Assembly: GCA_020697635.1 (NCBI GenBank) | Contig: JAEHCT010000018.1 | Coordinates: 1-12,976, forward strand | Direction of reading: 5' to 3' | Source: Candidatus Bathyarchaeota archaeon | GTDB lineage: Archaea; Thermoproteota; Bathyarchaeia; TCS64 | DNA length: 12,976 nucleotides | Position numbers and translations under genes: made by a program | Notes under the pieces: generated by a model | The model's database searches: none | Told to the model about the DNA's origin: nothing | Seen by the model: the letters and a program-made list of their open reading frames with translations, nothing else | In this document: in pieces, positions 1-6,753 of the stretch | How positions within the stretch are numbered: position 1 is the stretch's first letter | Layout of the letters: every line of letters begins with the position of its first letter

Positions 1-350
1 CCTAAACCGGTGACCAACTACCTGCGAAGAAACCTGGTGAAGCACCGGAAGGAAAGGCTCGTGAAGACGGGTTCGCCCCGGGTAAACACGCCTTGATCTT
101 CTGTACCTACTCAGGCCCCCACACGGAGCTCAACGAGGCCACCCCCGCCGTCAAGTACGCCGGCCAGTATTTCGAGCACATAGGCTTCGACGTCGCGGCC
201 GAGTGGTGCATACTGGCCGAGTTCCACGGCTGGGAGGAGGGAAGCACCAAGGGGAGGATGGGGGACATCCGTGGGAAGCCGACGGAGGAAGACCTAGAGA
301 AGGTGCGTGAGGACACGCGGAGACTGGCCTTAAGCCTGAGGGACACATGA
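1..350 (+). pseudogene. Flavodoxin-family protein, C-terminal part, apparent frameshift
   Basis: Only the 3' part of this gene lies in the window. Bases from about 63 to 350 encode a flavodoxin-fold C-terminus: a hydrophobic strand with a Cys (IFCTYSG), then a GRMGDIRGKP-EEDL segment that is typical of the end of FMN-binding flavodoxin-like proteins. This frame is closed by a stop at 3-5 and has no good start; the TTG at 93 would begin inside the strand. Bases 1 to about 62, read in frame 1, give KPVTNYLRRNLV, which looks like the helix normally preceding that strand and has the G/C-rich third positions of the neighbours. Frame 1 then stops at 94-96. The simplest reading is one gene entering from the left that shifts by -1 near bases 45-68, through a mutation or an assembly error. 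I see no canonical slippery site. The flavodoxin assignment is fairly sure; the frameshift is inferred. Confidence 0.6.
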
Positions 351-384
351 CCCCGTTCATGGGACGCGCCTCGTGCTCCACAGC

Positions 385-391
385 ATATATA
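385..391 (+). promoter_or_regulatory. TATA-like box before the AN1/S2P gene
   Basis: An ATATATA run stands 35 bases before the ATG at 426. Archaeal spacing would put the transcript start near 414 and leave a leader of about 12 bases. I see no clear Shine-Dalgarno sequence. Inferred from motif and spacing only. Confidence 0.45.
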
Positions 392-425
392 CGACACCGA
401 GCGTAAACATCGGCAGGACGGCCAC

Positions 426-1193
426 ATGGTCAACTGTGACAAGTGCGGCAAGGACGAGTACATGCCCTTCAGGTGCAAGTACTGCGGCGGCTACTTCTGC
501 TCCGAGCACAGGCTCCCGGAGATGCACGAGTGCACAGGCCAATACTCCTACAGCCGAAGCACCACCGGCCAGACAGGTTTCCGGCCCACCGGGTACAGCT
601 ACACTCCGCGGCCCAGACGCACCCTCTTCTGGTTCAGCCAGACCGAGCTACGGGAGCTTGCCATAGGGCTCGTAGTCATCCTGGCGATACCTCTCGTAAG
701 CTACTGGAGTAGGGTCCTGTTGAGTCCAGTCATCTTCGGCGCCTACTTCCTCATGTTCGGCCTTGCCTTCATCCTCCACGAGGTGGCTCACAAGTTCATG
801 GCGCAGCGGCTCGGCTACTGGGCCGAGTTCAGGATCAACAAGCAGGGCCTCATGCTCACCCTCCTAAGCCTGATATCTCCTCTGAAGATCATCGCCCCCG
901 GCGCCGTCATGATAGGCGGCCTGATGAACTGGGACGACTACGGCAAGGTGAGCATCGCCGGCCCCGCGACAAACATCGGGATGGGGCTGTTCTACTTCGC
1001 AGTCTACCTCATCACGGGCAGCCCCCTGGTGGCCGCCCTCGCACTGGCGGGCATGAACATCAACGCCAGCCTCGCTCTGTTCAATCTTCTCCCCTTCGGG
1101 GTCTTCGACGGGGCCAAGGTCATGAAGTGGAGCCGGGCGGCGTGGGGCGCCGCTGTGCTCGCCGCGGGCCTCCTGTTCATCTTCTCGATGTAG
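426..1193 (+). CDS. AN1 zinc finger fused to site-2-protease-like (M50) membrane metalloprotease
   Basis: A 255-residue protein that combines a soluble zinc finger with an intramembrane protease. Residues 4-36 form an AN1-type finger: C4-x2-C7, C17-x2-C20, C25-x2-H28 and H34-x-C36. A linker rich in Tyr, Ser, Arg and Pro runs to about residue 70. Several hydrophobic segments follow. The zinc-protease motif HEVAH is at 118-122, and the second M50 motif (NLLPFGVFDG) supplies the likely third ligand, Asp228. A GPATN segment at 179-183 resembles the conserved central S2P helix. The protein should sit in the cell membrane with the finger probably cytosolic. M50 proteases cut transmembrane helices of regulators or misfolded proteins; the substrate here is unknown. 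I chose the ATG at 426 because the first zinc ligand follows it at once and a TATA-like box precedes it. Family call sure, role inferred. Confidence 0.88.
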   Translation: MVNCDKCGKDEYMPFRCKYCGGYFCSEHRLPEMHECTGQYSYSRSTTGQTGFRPTGYSYTPRPRRTLFWFSQTELRELAIGLVVILAIPLVSYWSRVLLSPVIFGAYFLMFGLAFILHEVAHKFMAQRLGYWAEFRINKQGLMLTLLSLISPLKIIAPGAVMIGGLMNWDDYGKVSIAGPATNIGMGLFYFAVYLITGSPLVAALALAGMNINASLALFNLLPFGVFDGAKVMKWSRAAWGAAVLAAGLLFIFSM

Positions 1194-1260
1194 CGCCGGG
1201 AGCGTTGTATTTTCCTGTGTCAAGGCTCGGCGTGGACGAGGGCGGGGTGTGACCAGACTC

Positions 1261-1270
1261 TTATCTATAT
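1261..1270 (+). promoter_or_regulatory. TATA box of prs, probably leaderless
   Basis: TTATCTATAT is centred about 26 bases before the ATG at 1291. Normal archaeal spacing would start the transcript at or within a base or two of the start codon, so the message is probably leaderless. No Shine-Dalgarno sequence is present in the gap, which agrees. Confidence 0.6.
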
Positions 1271-1290
1271 GAAGCGCATTCAAGTACGCT

Positions 1291-2178
1291 ATGATAGTCA
1301 TACCCGGACCCGCGTCCAAGGAACTGGGGGAAACCATCGCGACCAAGCTGGGGGTATGCGCCAACCCGGCTGAGCACAGGCTGTTCCCCGACGGGGAGAG
1401 CTATCTACGGCTACCGACGGGGGTCGAAGGCGAGACGGTGGTACTCGTCCAGACCACTGCCCCCGACCCTGACAGGAAGACGATGCAGCTCCTCATAATG
1501 GCCAAGACCGCCAAGGACCTCGAGGCTAGGCGAGTGGTCGCCTGCGTCCCGTACCTCGCCTATATGAGGCAGGACAAGCGGTTCCTCGAGGGCGAGGCGT
1601 TGAGCTTCGACGTGGTGCTGGGGCTCCTGGAGAGCGCCGGCGTCGACGACCTCCTCGTGGTGGACCTCCACAGCGAGGAGAGCCTCGCGGATATACAGCC
1701 GAGGCACAGCATCAGGGTCCACACCCTCTCAGCCATCCCCGTGATTGCCCGGTACCTCAAGGAACACGGCTACGACGGTGCTTACAGCCTCTCGCCGGAC
1801 GCAGGGCGCAAGGACATCGTGGAGGCGGCCAGCGACATTCTAGGCGGAGGCTTCGCATTCTTCGAGAAGACACGTGACCGCCACACCGGCGAACCCACCA
1901 TGAAGGTGAAGGACGTGGACGTGAAGGGGAAGAAGGCCGTGGTATTCGACGACATCATAAGCAGCGGCGGCACCATGGCCCGCGCCGTCAAAGGCCTCAA
2001 GGATCAGGGAGCCACCAGGGTCGCGGCGGCATGCACCCACGCCCTCTTCATGCCCGGGGCCGAGGAGAGGCTCAAGGAGGCGGGCGCAGACCTGGTCCTC
2101 GCCACGGACACCGTGGAGACGCCTTACGGCGTGGTGAGCGTCGCAGACCTCATCGCAGACCACCTCAAGGGCCTCTGA
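1291..2178 (+). CDS. prs: Ribose-phosphate pyrophosphokinase (PRPP synthetase)
   Basis: Makes 5-phosphoribosyl 1-pyrophosphate from ribose 5-phosphate and ATP, the precursor for purines, pyrimidines, histidine, tryptophan and NAD. The 295 residues match the usual archaeal length, slightly shorter than bacterial enzymes. The N-terminal half has the family FPDGE segment (32-36) and the RQDKRF loop (93-98) that takes part in ATP binding. VVDLHSEE (123-130) carries the metal- and ATP-contacting His127. The flexible catalytic loop is at 191-197 (FEKTRDR, with Lys193 and Arg195). The PRPP-binding loop VVFDDIISSGGTM is at 217-229. The protein is cytosolic. A TATA box spaced for a leaderless message supports the ATG at 1291. 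The next gene begins 45 bases after the stop and could share its transcript. Confidence 0.96.
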   Translation: MIVIPGPASKELGETIATKLGVCANPAEHRLFPDGESYLRLPTGVEGETVVLVQTTAPDPDRKTMQLLIMAKTAKDLEARRVVACVPYLAYMRQDKRFLEGEALSFDVVLGLLESAGVDDLLVVDLHSEESLADIQPRHSIRVHTLSAIPVIARYLKEHGYDGAYSLSPDAGRKDIVEAASDILGGGFAFFEKTRDRHTGEPTMKVKDVDVKGKKAVVFDDIISSGGTMARAVKGLKDQGATRVAAACTHALFMPGAEERLKEAGADLVLATDTVETPYGVVSVADLIADHLKGL

Positions 2179-2222
2179 CCGATACCTATTTCACGTAGCC
2201 TACGGCAAACTATAGCGGCGAG

Positions 2223-2567
2223 ATGATAAGCAGCAGGATAAAACTCAAGGTCCAGTCCGTGAAGGCCGTCAGGGACCCCGAGAACAAGGAGGCGTTCCAG
2301 ATCGACTTCGTCGAGGTCCGTAGCAAGCCCCCCATGGTCATGATGAGCAACCCCGACGTCCCCGCGGAGATCAACCAGATGGTGGTACAGGTCACCAAGA
2401 GCTTCCAGGGCATCATGCCCGGCAGCCAGAGCACCACCTACGAGCAACGGAAGCTGACCCTGACACTCACAGGCGAGGAGCTTGAGAGCTTCAACATGAA
2501 GCCCTACCCCAACCAGCTCTACGAGCTCAGCATCACCGGAGGCCAGCTGAGCTTCAAAGAGCTATAG
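2223..2567 (+). CDS. Small conserved-looking protein of unknown function
   Basis: A 114-residue protein that I do not recognise. It has no signal peptide, membrane segment or Cys cluster. The sequence alternates polar and hydrophobic residues, as in a compact beta-rich fold. It starts with an Ile/Lys/Val strand (IKLKVQSVKAV), has a Met/Pro-rich middle (PPMVMMSNPDVP) and ends with strands such as KLTLTLTGEELESF and YELSITGGQLSF. G/C-rich third positions match prs and rnz, which supports a real gene. It starts 45 bases after prs and may be co-transcribed; a weak AT-rich patch near 2181-2190 is the only promoter candidate of its own. A role beside PRPP synthesis or RNA processing cannot be concluded from position alone. 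Confidence 0.75.
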   Translation: MISSRIKLKVQSVKAVRDPENKEAFQIDFVEVRSKPPMVMMSNPDVPAEINQMVVQVTKSFQGIMPGSQSTTYEQRKLTLTLTGEELESFNMKPYPNQLYELSITGGQLSFKEL

Positions 2568-2636
2568 CCCTGAACCATAGACGCGGCCCAAGGATTCATA
2601 GCGAGCGTTTCCTCGTCCGCAGCAGGCGACCACTCA

Positions 2637-2646
2637 AGCTTTTATC
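2637..2646 (+). promoter_or_regulatory. TATA-like box of RNase Z gene
   Basis: AGCTTTTATC is centred near 2642 and would place the transcript start near 2668, about nine bases before the ATG at 2677. The short leader contains GGGAG at an acceptable Shine-Dalgarno distance. The 109 bases between the previous stop (2567) and this ATG hold nothing else that I can identify. Confidence 0.5.
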
Positions 2647-2676
2647 GTCCCCGACATCTTCTTCAAGGGAGCCCCC

Positions 2677-3585
2677 ATGAGAGTCGTCTTCCTAGGAACC
2701 AGCGGTAGCATGCCCACCCCGCGGAGGGGTAGCAGCAGCGTGGTGGTGAGGCTGGGCCGCGACCTCATGATGTTCGACTGCGGGGAGGGGACGCAGCGCC
2801 AGATGGTCCACACCAAGGTGGGGTTCAGACGCAACATGAAGATATTCCTGACGCACCTCCACGGCGACCACGTACTGGGGCTGCCCGGGCTCCTCCAATC
2901 AATGAGCCTGCTCAGACGGGAGAGGCGGCTGGACGTCTACGGGCCGTCAGGGACCGTGGAGTACGTAAAGGCGTTTAGCGAGGCCCTGGGGGGCCCCACC
3001 TTCCCCGTCATAATCCACGAGATACAGGAGCCAGGCGTCGTGTACACCGACGACAGGCTTGACGTCGTCGCCGTCAGGTCCAGCCACAGGGTGGAGAGCT
3101 GGAGCTACGGCCTCCTCGAGAAGCCCAGGCCGGGCAGGTTCCACCCGGAAAAGGCGAGGGCCCTCGGCGTCTCTGAGGGTAGGCTCTGGCACACGCTTCA
3201 GCACGGCGAGGCGGTTACCGTTGATGGCATAACCGTCGAGCCCATGCAGGTCTCCGATCCGCCGAGGCCGGGCAGGAGGATCGTCTACAGCGGCGACACG
3301 AGGCCGTATCCCGAGATGATCGAGCTAGCCAGGGGCGCCGACCTGCTCATCCACGAGGCCACCTTCAGCCACGAGCTGCAGGATAGGGCGGAGGAGGACG
3401 GCCACACCACGGCCCGGGAGGCCGCGGAGGTGGCGAGGGAGGCCGGCGTCAAGAGGCTCGCGCTGGTCCACATAAGCTCACGGTACTTCGACCCAGACGT
3501 GCTGCTGGAGGAGGCGAGACAGGTCTTCGAGGACGTCTTCGTCGCCGAGGACATGATGGAGATCGAGCTGCCGCAGCCTAGATGA
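2677..3585 (+). CDS. rnz: Ribonuclease Z (tRNA 3'-processing endonuclease)
   Basis: Cuts the 3' trailer from tRNA precursors before CCA addition or aminoacylation. The 302 residues are the usual short-form RNase Z length. The metallo-beta-lactamase core is complete: DCGEGTQ (34-40), the zinc motif THLHGDH (59-65, ligands His60, His62, Asp64, His65), His137 in SSHRVE, Asp207 in YSGDTRP, and His265 in LVHISSRY. HEATF (226-230) and GHTT (242-245) are further family motifs. The stretch 149-180 (around PRPGRFHPEKA) is where the tRNA-gripping flexible arm (exosite) sits in this family. The protein is cytosolic. It has its own TATA-like box and a GGGAG ribosome site. Its last eight bases overlap the end of the convergent reverse gene, so both stops share 3578-3585. 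Confidence 0.95.
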   Translation: MRVVFLGTSGSMPTPRRGSSSVVVRLGRDLMMFDCGEGTQRQMVHTKVGFRRNMKIFLTHLHGDHVLGLPGLLQSMSLLRRERRLDVYGPSGTVEYVKAFSEALGGPTFPVIIHEIQEPGVVYTDDRLDVVAVRSSHRVESWSYGLLEKPRPGRFHPEKARALGVSEGRLWHTLQHGEAVTVDGITVEPMQVSDPPRPGRRIVYSGDTRPYPEMIELARGADLLIHEATFSHELQDRAEEDGHTTAREAAEVAREAGVKRLALVHISSRYFDPDVLLEEARQVFEDVFVAEDMMEIELPQPR

Positions 3586-4348
3586 GGGAGCCCAGGTATT
3601 CGAGGCACCGGGGCACCTCGCTGTAGGACTCGACGACGACCCAGCCGCTGAACCCGTTTCCCCGAAGCCTGTCCACTACCTTCTCCCAGTCTACGCCGCC
3701 GTCTCCGATGGGCAGATGCTGGTCGGTCTCGCCGTCGTTGTCGCTGACGTGGACGTGCCTTATACGGTCCCTGAAACGCCGTATGAACTCCCCTACCTCT
3801 CCTTGGAGGTTGGCGTGGGCCACGTCGAGCACCATGCCCATATCGTACTCCATCTCCTCGTAGAACAGCTCAAAGTCCTCGACGGAGACCAGCAGGTAGG
3901 GCATGGAGTAGGGGACGTTCTCTATGAGCAGGTCCACGCCGTACTCCTCGGCGTACCTGAGGAGCCAGTTCAGGGACCTGAGGTTGAGCTCCCAGGCCCG
4001 CCCCTTCATGAATCTGTCCGTGGCCGTCGTCCAGCCGGGGTGCACCACGACGCACGCGGCTTCGAGCTCGCTGGCGAACCTGATGGAAGCCCGTATACGC
4101 TTGAGTATCCACTCCCTGATGAGGTCGTCGTCCGCAGCCAGGTTTGTGTCAGCGTAGGGGGCGTGTATGCTGTAGCTCAGGTCGTAGCTGGCCCTGAGCT
4201 CCTGGAGCCGATCAACCAGCTTGGGGTTTAACGCGTGGTGGCCGCTGTCCGCCAGCTCTATGTTCCGTGTGCCTAGGCCCAGGAGGTCGGGGAAGACCTG
4301 CTCCAGCGGCCTGTCCATGAGGTGGAGCGTGGAGGCTACCAGGTTCAT
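3578..4348 (-). CDS. Sugar isomerase / AP endonuclease 2-like TIM-barrel protein
   Basis: A 256-residue member of the xylose isomerase-like / AP endonuclease IV superfamily. Candidate metal ligands are in the family order: Glu31 (NIELAD), His62 (SIHAPY), His103 (VVHPGW), Glu143 (LLIENVPY), Asp175 and His178 (LDVAHAN), His200 (VHVSDNDG), His211 (QHLPIGDG) and Glu240 (VVVES). Conservation of the whole set suggests a working metal enzyme. Family members act either on keto-sugars or inositols or as endonuclease IV at abasic DNA sites. At 256 residues and with the HVSDNDG / LPIGDGGVDW motif, the sugar isomerase/epimerase-like group seems likelier than true Nfo (about 280 residues), but the substrate is unknown. 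It overlaps the rnz end by eight bases and diverges from fprA. Confidence 0.82.
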   Translation of the reverse strand: MNLVASTLHLMDRPLEQVFPDLLGLGTRNIELADSGHHALNPKLVDRLQELRASYDLSYSIHAPYADTNLAADDDLIREWILKRIRASIRFASELEAACVVVHPGWTTATDRFMKGRAWELNLRSLNWLLRYAEEYGVDLLIENVPYSMPYLLVSVEDFELFYEEMEYDMGMVLDVAHANLQGEVGEFIRRFRDRIRHVHVSDNDGETDQHLPIGDGGVDWEKVVDRLRGNGFSGWVVVESYSEVPRCLEYLGSLI

Positions 4349-4377
4349 TCGCTGTCAGACACAAGGTTGCAGGGTTC

Positions 4378-4395
4378 CACATAAGCCTTTTATCT
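4378..4395. promoter_or_regulatory. Divergent promoter region, sugar-isomerase-like gene / fprA
   Basis: Forward, CCTTTTATC (about 4386-4394) is centred 39 bases before the TTG at 4430. That predicts a transcript start near 4417 and a short leader carrying GGTGGTG (4421-4427) as a ribosome site. Reverse, CTTATGTG (about 4385-4378) is a weaker box that would start the other transcript near 4356, just before its ATG. Both directions use the same 18 bases, so the two genes may compete for the basal factors. Confidence 0.45.
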
Positions 4396-4429
4396 CGTGC
4401 CTCAGATGCACTCTCGATAAGGTGGTGTT

Positions 4430-5602
4430 TTGATTCAGCTGAAGGACGGAGTCACATGGGTGGGCGCCGTGGACTGGGACATCAGGAACTTCCACGGCTA
4501 CATCACCCACAGGGGGACGAGCTACAACGCCTATATCGTGCAGGGAGAGAAGACGGCCCTCGTGGACACGGTGAAGGCGCCGTTCTACGAGACCATGCTC
4601 CGCCACGTCGAGGAGGTCGTCGACCCCAAGGACCTAGACTACATCGTGGCCAACCACGCCGAGCCGGACCACTCCGGATCCCTCGTGAGGATCGCCGAGA
4701 AGGCTCCAGACGCCAAGATCATAACCAGCGACAGAGGGATCCCTGTCCTCAAGAAGTACTACGGCGATATGGACCTCGTCAGCATCAAGGAGATGCCCCG
4801 GGTGGACCTTGGCGGCAAGACCCTCAGCTTCACCCCGGTGCCCATGGCCCACTGGCCAGACAGCATGGTGAGCTATATCCCCGAGGACAGGCTGCTCCTG
4901 AGTAACGACGCCTTCGGCCAGCACATAGCGTCCACCGCCCGTTTCAACGACGAGGTTGACCAGGCCATCCTATGGCAGGAGGCCACCGCCTACTACGCCA
5001 ACATACTGATGCCCCTGAGCCGCACAGTCAACAACGCCGTCAAGGCCCTCGCAGGCCTCGACATAGAGATGATAGCGCCCAGCCACGGCGTCATATGGAG
5101 GAAGGATATTGGCGACATCCTGGCGGCTTACACTAGGTGGGTTGGCGGCGAGACGAAGCCACGGGCCGTAATCGCATACGACAGCATGTGGAAGAGCACC
5201 CAGGAGATGGCGTACGCCATAGCCGAAGGCATAGGCGGCGCAGGCGTCGAGACCCGGGTCTTCAACCTCACCGAGATCCACCGCAGCGACGTCATCACCG
5301 AGATACTTGAGGCACGCGCAGTCCTCGTGGGCAGCCCCACCCTCAACAACCACGTCTACCCGACGGTCGCAGGGTTCCTAGCCTACATGCGGGGCCTCAA
5401 GCCCCCGAACAAGATAGGAGCCGCCTTCGGCAGCTACGGCTGGGCGGGCGGAGCCAAAAGGTTCGTCGAGGAGCAGATGAGGCTCGCCGGCATCGAGCTC
5501 GTGGATAACGACCTCGACTTCAGCTACAAGCCCACGGAGGAGGAGTGGCTGAAGTGCTACGACTTCGGCGTTTCGATGGCCGAGAAGATCCTTGAAGGGT
5601 AG
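4430..5602 (+). CDS. fprA: FprA-family diiron flavoprotein (F420H2 oxidase-like, O2/NO reductase)
   Basis: A 390-residue A-type flavoprotein. Residues 1 to about 240 are a metallo-beta-lactamase-like domain with the complete diiron ligand set: His76, Glu78 and Asp80 (NHAEPDH), His141 (AHWPDSM), Asp160 (SNDAFGQH) and His219 (SPSHGV). Residues 245 to about 388 are a flavodoxin domain binding FMN (IAYDSMWKST, VGSPTLNNHVYP, FGSYGWAGG). In methanogens these enzymes reduce O2 to water with reduced F420; other members reduce NO. The electron donor cannot be read from the sequence, though an archaeal host makes F420H2 plausible. No fused rubredoxin is present. The likely job is protecting oxygen-sensitive enzymes, such as Fe-S proteins, in the cytoplasm. 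Translation probably starts at TTG 4430 behind GGTGGTG; upstream GTG codons are out of frame. Confidence 0.93.
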   Translation: MIQLKDGVTWVGAVDWDIRNFHGYITHRGTSYNAYIVQGEKTALVDTVKAPFYETMLRHVEEVVDPKDLDYIVANHAEPDHSGSLVRIAEKAPDAKIITSDRGIPVLKKYYGDMDLVSIKEMPRVDLGGKTLSFTPVPMAHWPDSMVSYIPEDRLLLSNDAFGQHIASTARFNDEVDQAILWQEATAYYANILMPLSRTVNNAVKALAGLDIEMIAPSHGVIWRKDIGDILAAYTRWVGGETKPRAVIAYDSMWKSTQEMAYAIAEGIGGAGVETRVFNLTEIHRSDVITEILEARAVLVGSPTLNNHVYPTVAGFLAYMRGLKPPNKIGAAFGSYGWAGGAKRFVEEQMRLAGIELVDNDLDFSYKPTEEEWLKCYDFGVSMAEKILEG

Positions 5603-5611
5603 ACTCCTTCC

Positions 5612-6223
5612 TTATATGAACAGGTAGTTCACGTAGAAGATCATCTGCAGCCAGGTGAGCACCGTGCTCAACAGGGCGCCCGCGGTGATCTGCTTCTTGT
5701 CGTGGGCCTTCAGCTCTAGCCTCGCCCATGCCACGGGGATGAATAGCATGAACAGCGGCAGCATCCGCGTGCCCAGGAGGTAGACCAGAGCTGTGACGGG
5801 GCTCGTGACCCCGGAGGCGTGGATGCTGATCTTCCACTTGAACGTGATCACTAGCAGCACTATGCCGTTGACTATGTAACAAGCCATGAGTGCCATTATC
5901 GGCGGCGGCGCGTTGACGATGATGAGGGCCACGGATCCCATCAAGTAGGACGTGATGGTGGCGAGGAAGGGTATGAACCTCTCCAGCCTGTCGGTGGCGT
6001 AGAAGTCAGAGATGACTCCTTTCTTCAGCATCGTCACGACGATGCCGATGGGGAGGAAGCAGCCGAAGAATCCGGTGATGGCGAAAAGCTTCAGCGTGTC
6101 CCCGTTACCGTACCTCAGTATGAGTGGTATGAACGTGAGCATTGTAATCAGCGGAGCGTTCATGATGGCTGATACAAGAGACGCCAGATCCTTTCTATCC
6201 AAATCGTTGGCTCCTAGGTGCAT
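5612..6223 (-). CDS. PAP2-superfamily-like integral membrane protein
   Basis: A 203-residue, very hydrophobic protein with about five or six membrane segments. Three patches align with the PAP2 (type 2 phosphatidic acid phosphatase) signature in the right order. DRLERFIPF (about 78-86) resembles motif 1 (K-x6-RP), KISIHASG resembles motif 2 (PSGH), and ARLELKAHDKKQ resembles motif 3 (SR-x5-H-x3-D). Arg, His and His are kept, but the motif 3 Ser-Arg is Ala-Arg and the final Asp is Gln. Such proteins remove phosphate from lipid or isoprenoid phosphates; activity here is uncertain because of those changes. The gene lies 18 bases after the small Cys-rich gene and nine bases from the convergent fprA end. 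A TATA box at 6240-6250 fits a leaderless start at the ATG 6223. Confidence 0.6.
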   Translation of the reverse strand: MHLGANDLDRKDLASLVSAIMNAPLITMLTFIPLILRYGNGDTLKLFAITGFFGCFLPIGIVVTMLKKGVISDFYATDRLERFIPFLATITSYLMGSVALIIVNAPPPIMALMACYIVNGIVLLVITFKWKISIHASGVTSPVTALVYLLGTRMLPLFMLFIPVAWARLELKAHDKKQITAGALLSTVLTWLQMIFYVNYLFI

Positions 6224-6239
6224 AGACTCGTTTCTACTT

Positions 6240-6250
6240 CTTTATATCTC
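6240..6250 (-). promoter_or_regulatory. TATA box of PAP2-like gene
   Basis: On the reverse strand GAGATATAAAG is centred about 24 bases before the ATG at 6223. That spacing predicts an almost leaderless message. The box overlaps the stop codon of the small Cys-rich gene (6242-6244), so the membrane gene may be read both from here and from the isc operon. Confidence 0.5.
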
Positions 6251-6385
6251 TTTATTATCTTCGCTATATATTTGCTCGCAGCAGTAAGCCACTTCTTCCC
6301 CGTCTTCCTCAACGACCACCCGCATAAGCGCGCATCTCTCGTCCTCGGTTTGCCCGCATACCTTACATTTCACTACCTTACTCAT
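6242..6385 (-). CDS. 47-residue Cys-rich (zinc-ribbon-like) protein overlapping iscU
   Basis: A small gene found by translating past the iscU stop. Its ATG (6385-6383) lies inside the last codons of iscU, and the reading frames overlap by eight bases. The protein begins MSKVVKCKVCGQTEDERC and ends at TAA 6242. Cys7-x2-Cys10 forms a knuckle, Cys18 follows, and Cys35-Cys36 come late, so four or five Cys could hold a zinc ion or an iron-sulfur cluster. The rest is rich in Glu, Asp and Val. An AAGGAG element lies about ten bases upstream, within iscU. Translational coupling with iscU is the main support for a real gene and suggests a role with the cluster-assembly proteins. I do not recognise the family and its function is unknown. 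Confidence 0.7.
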   Translation of the reverse strand: MSKVVKCKVCGQTEDERCALMRVVVEEDGEEVAYCCEQIYSEDNKEI

Positions 6386-6752
6386 TTTTTGTCTTCTCCT
6401 TGTAACTTTTTATCGCCTCGTGGAGCGCGTCGGCCGCGAGGTTACTGCAGTGCATCTTCACCGGCGGCAGCCCGTCCAGAGCTTCCGCGACGTCCTTTCG
6501 GCTGATTTTGAGAGCCTCGTCGAGGGTCTTGCCCTTGGCCAGCTCCGTGGTCATGCTGCTGGTGGCGATGGCGGCGCCGCACCCGAAGGTCTTAAACTTG
6601 ATGTCCTCAATGCGGTCGTCCTTGACCTTAATGTACATGGTCATCATGTCACCGCACACGGGGTTGCCTACGGTGCCCTCGGAGTCCGCGTCCTCCAGCT
6701 CCCCGACGTTCCGGGGGTTCTTGAAGTGTTCCAAGACTTTCTCGCTGTACAT
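6378..6752 (-). CDS. iscU: IscU iron-sulfur cluster scaffold protein
   Basis: The scaffold on which [2Fe-2S] clusters are built before transfer to apo-proteins. The 124 residues match IscU length. The three cluster cysteines are Cys33 (NPVCGD, with the conserved Asp35), Cys58 (FGCGAAIA) and Cys102 (HCSNLAADAL), with His101 beside the last. LPPVK at 95-99 is the motif bound in bacteria by the chaperone HscA; no hscA or hscB is in this window. The ATG at 6752 is one base after the iscS stop, with GAGG four bases upstream inside iscS, so the two are co-translated. The last eight bases overlap the next small gene. IscU normally receives sulfur from IscS; here IscS lacks its PLP lysine, so sulfide or another donor may be used. 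Confidence 0.96.
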   Translation of the reverse strand: MYSEKVLEHFKNPRNVGELEDADSEGTVGNPVCGDMMTMYIKVKDDRIEDIKFKTFGCGAAIATSSMTTELAKGKTLDEALKISRKDVAEALDGLPPVKMHCSNLAADALHEAIKSYKEKTKNE

Positions 6753-6753
6753 C

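Noticed and set aside
1194..1290. Possible tRNA or structured RNA between the protease and prs
   Set aside because: No cloverleaf, anticodon stem or T-loop sequence could be found; only the prs promoter is visible.
3716..4231. 171-residue forward Val/Leu-rich frame
   Set aside because: Shadow of the TIM-barrel gene on the reverse strand, whose metal-binding motifs are complete.
6218..6505. Forward frame over the iscU tail and promoter region
   Set aside because: Antisense to iscU and to the small Cys-rich gene, with a low-complexity C-terminus and no start signals.
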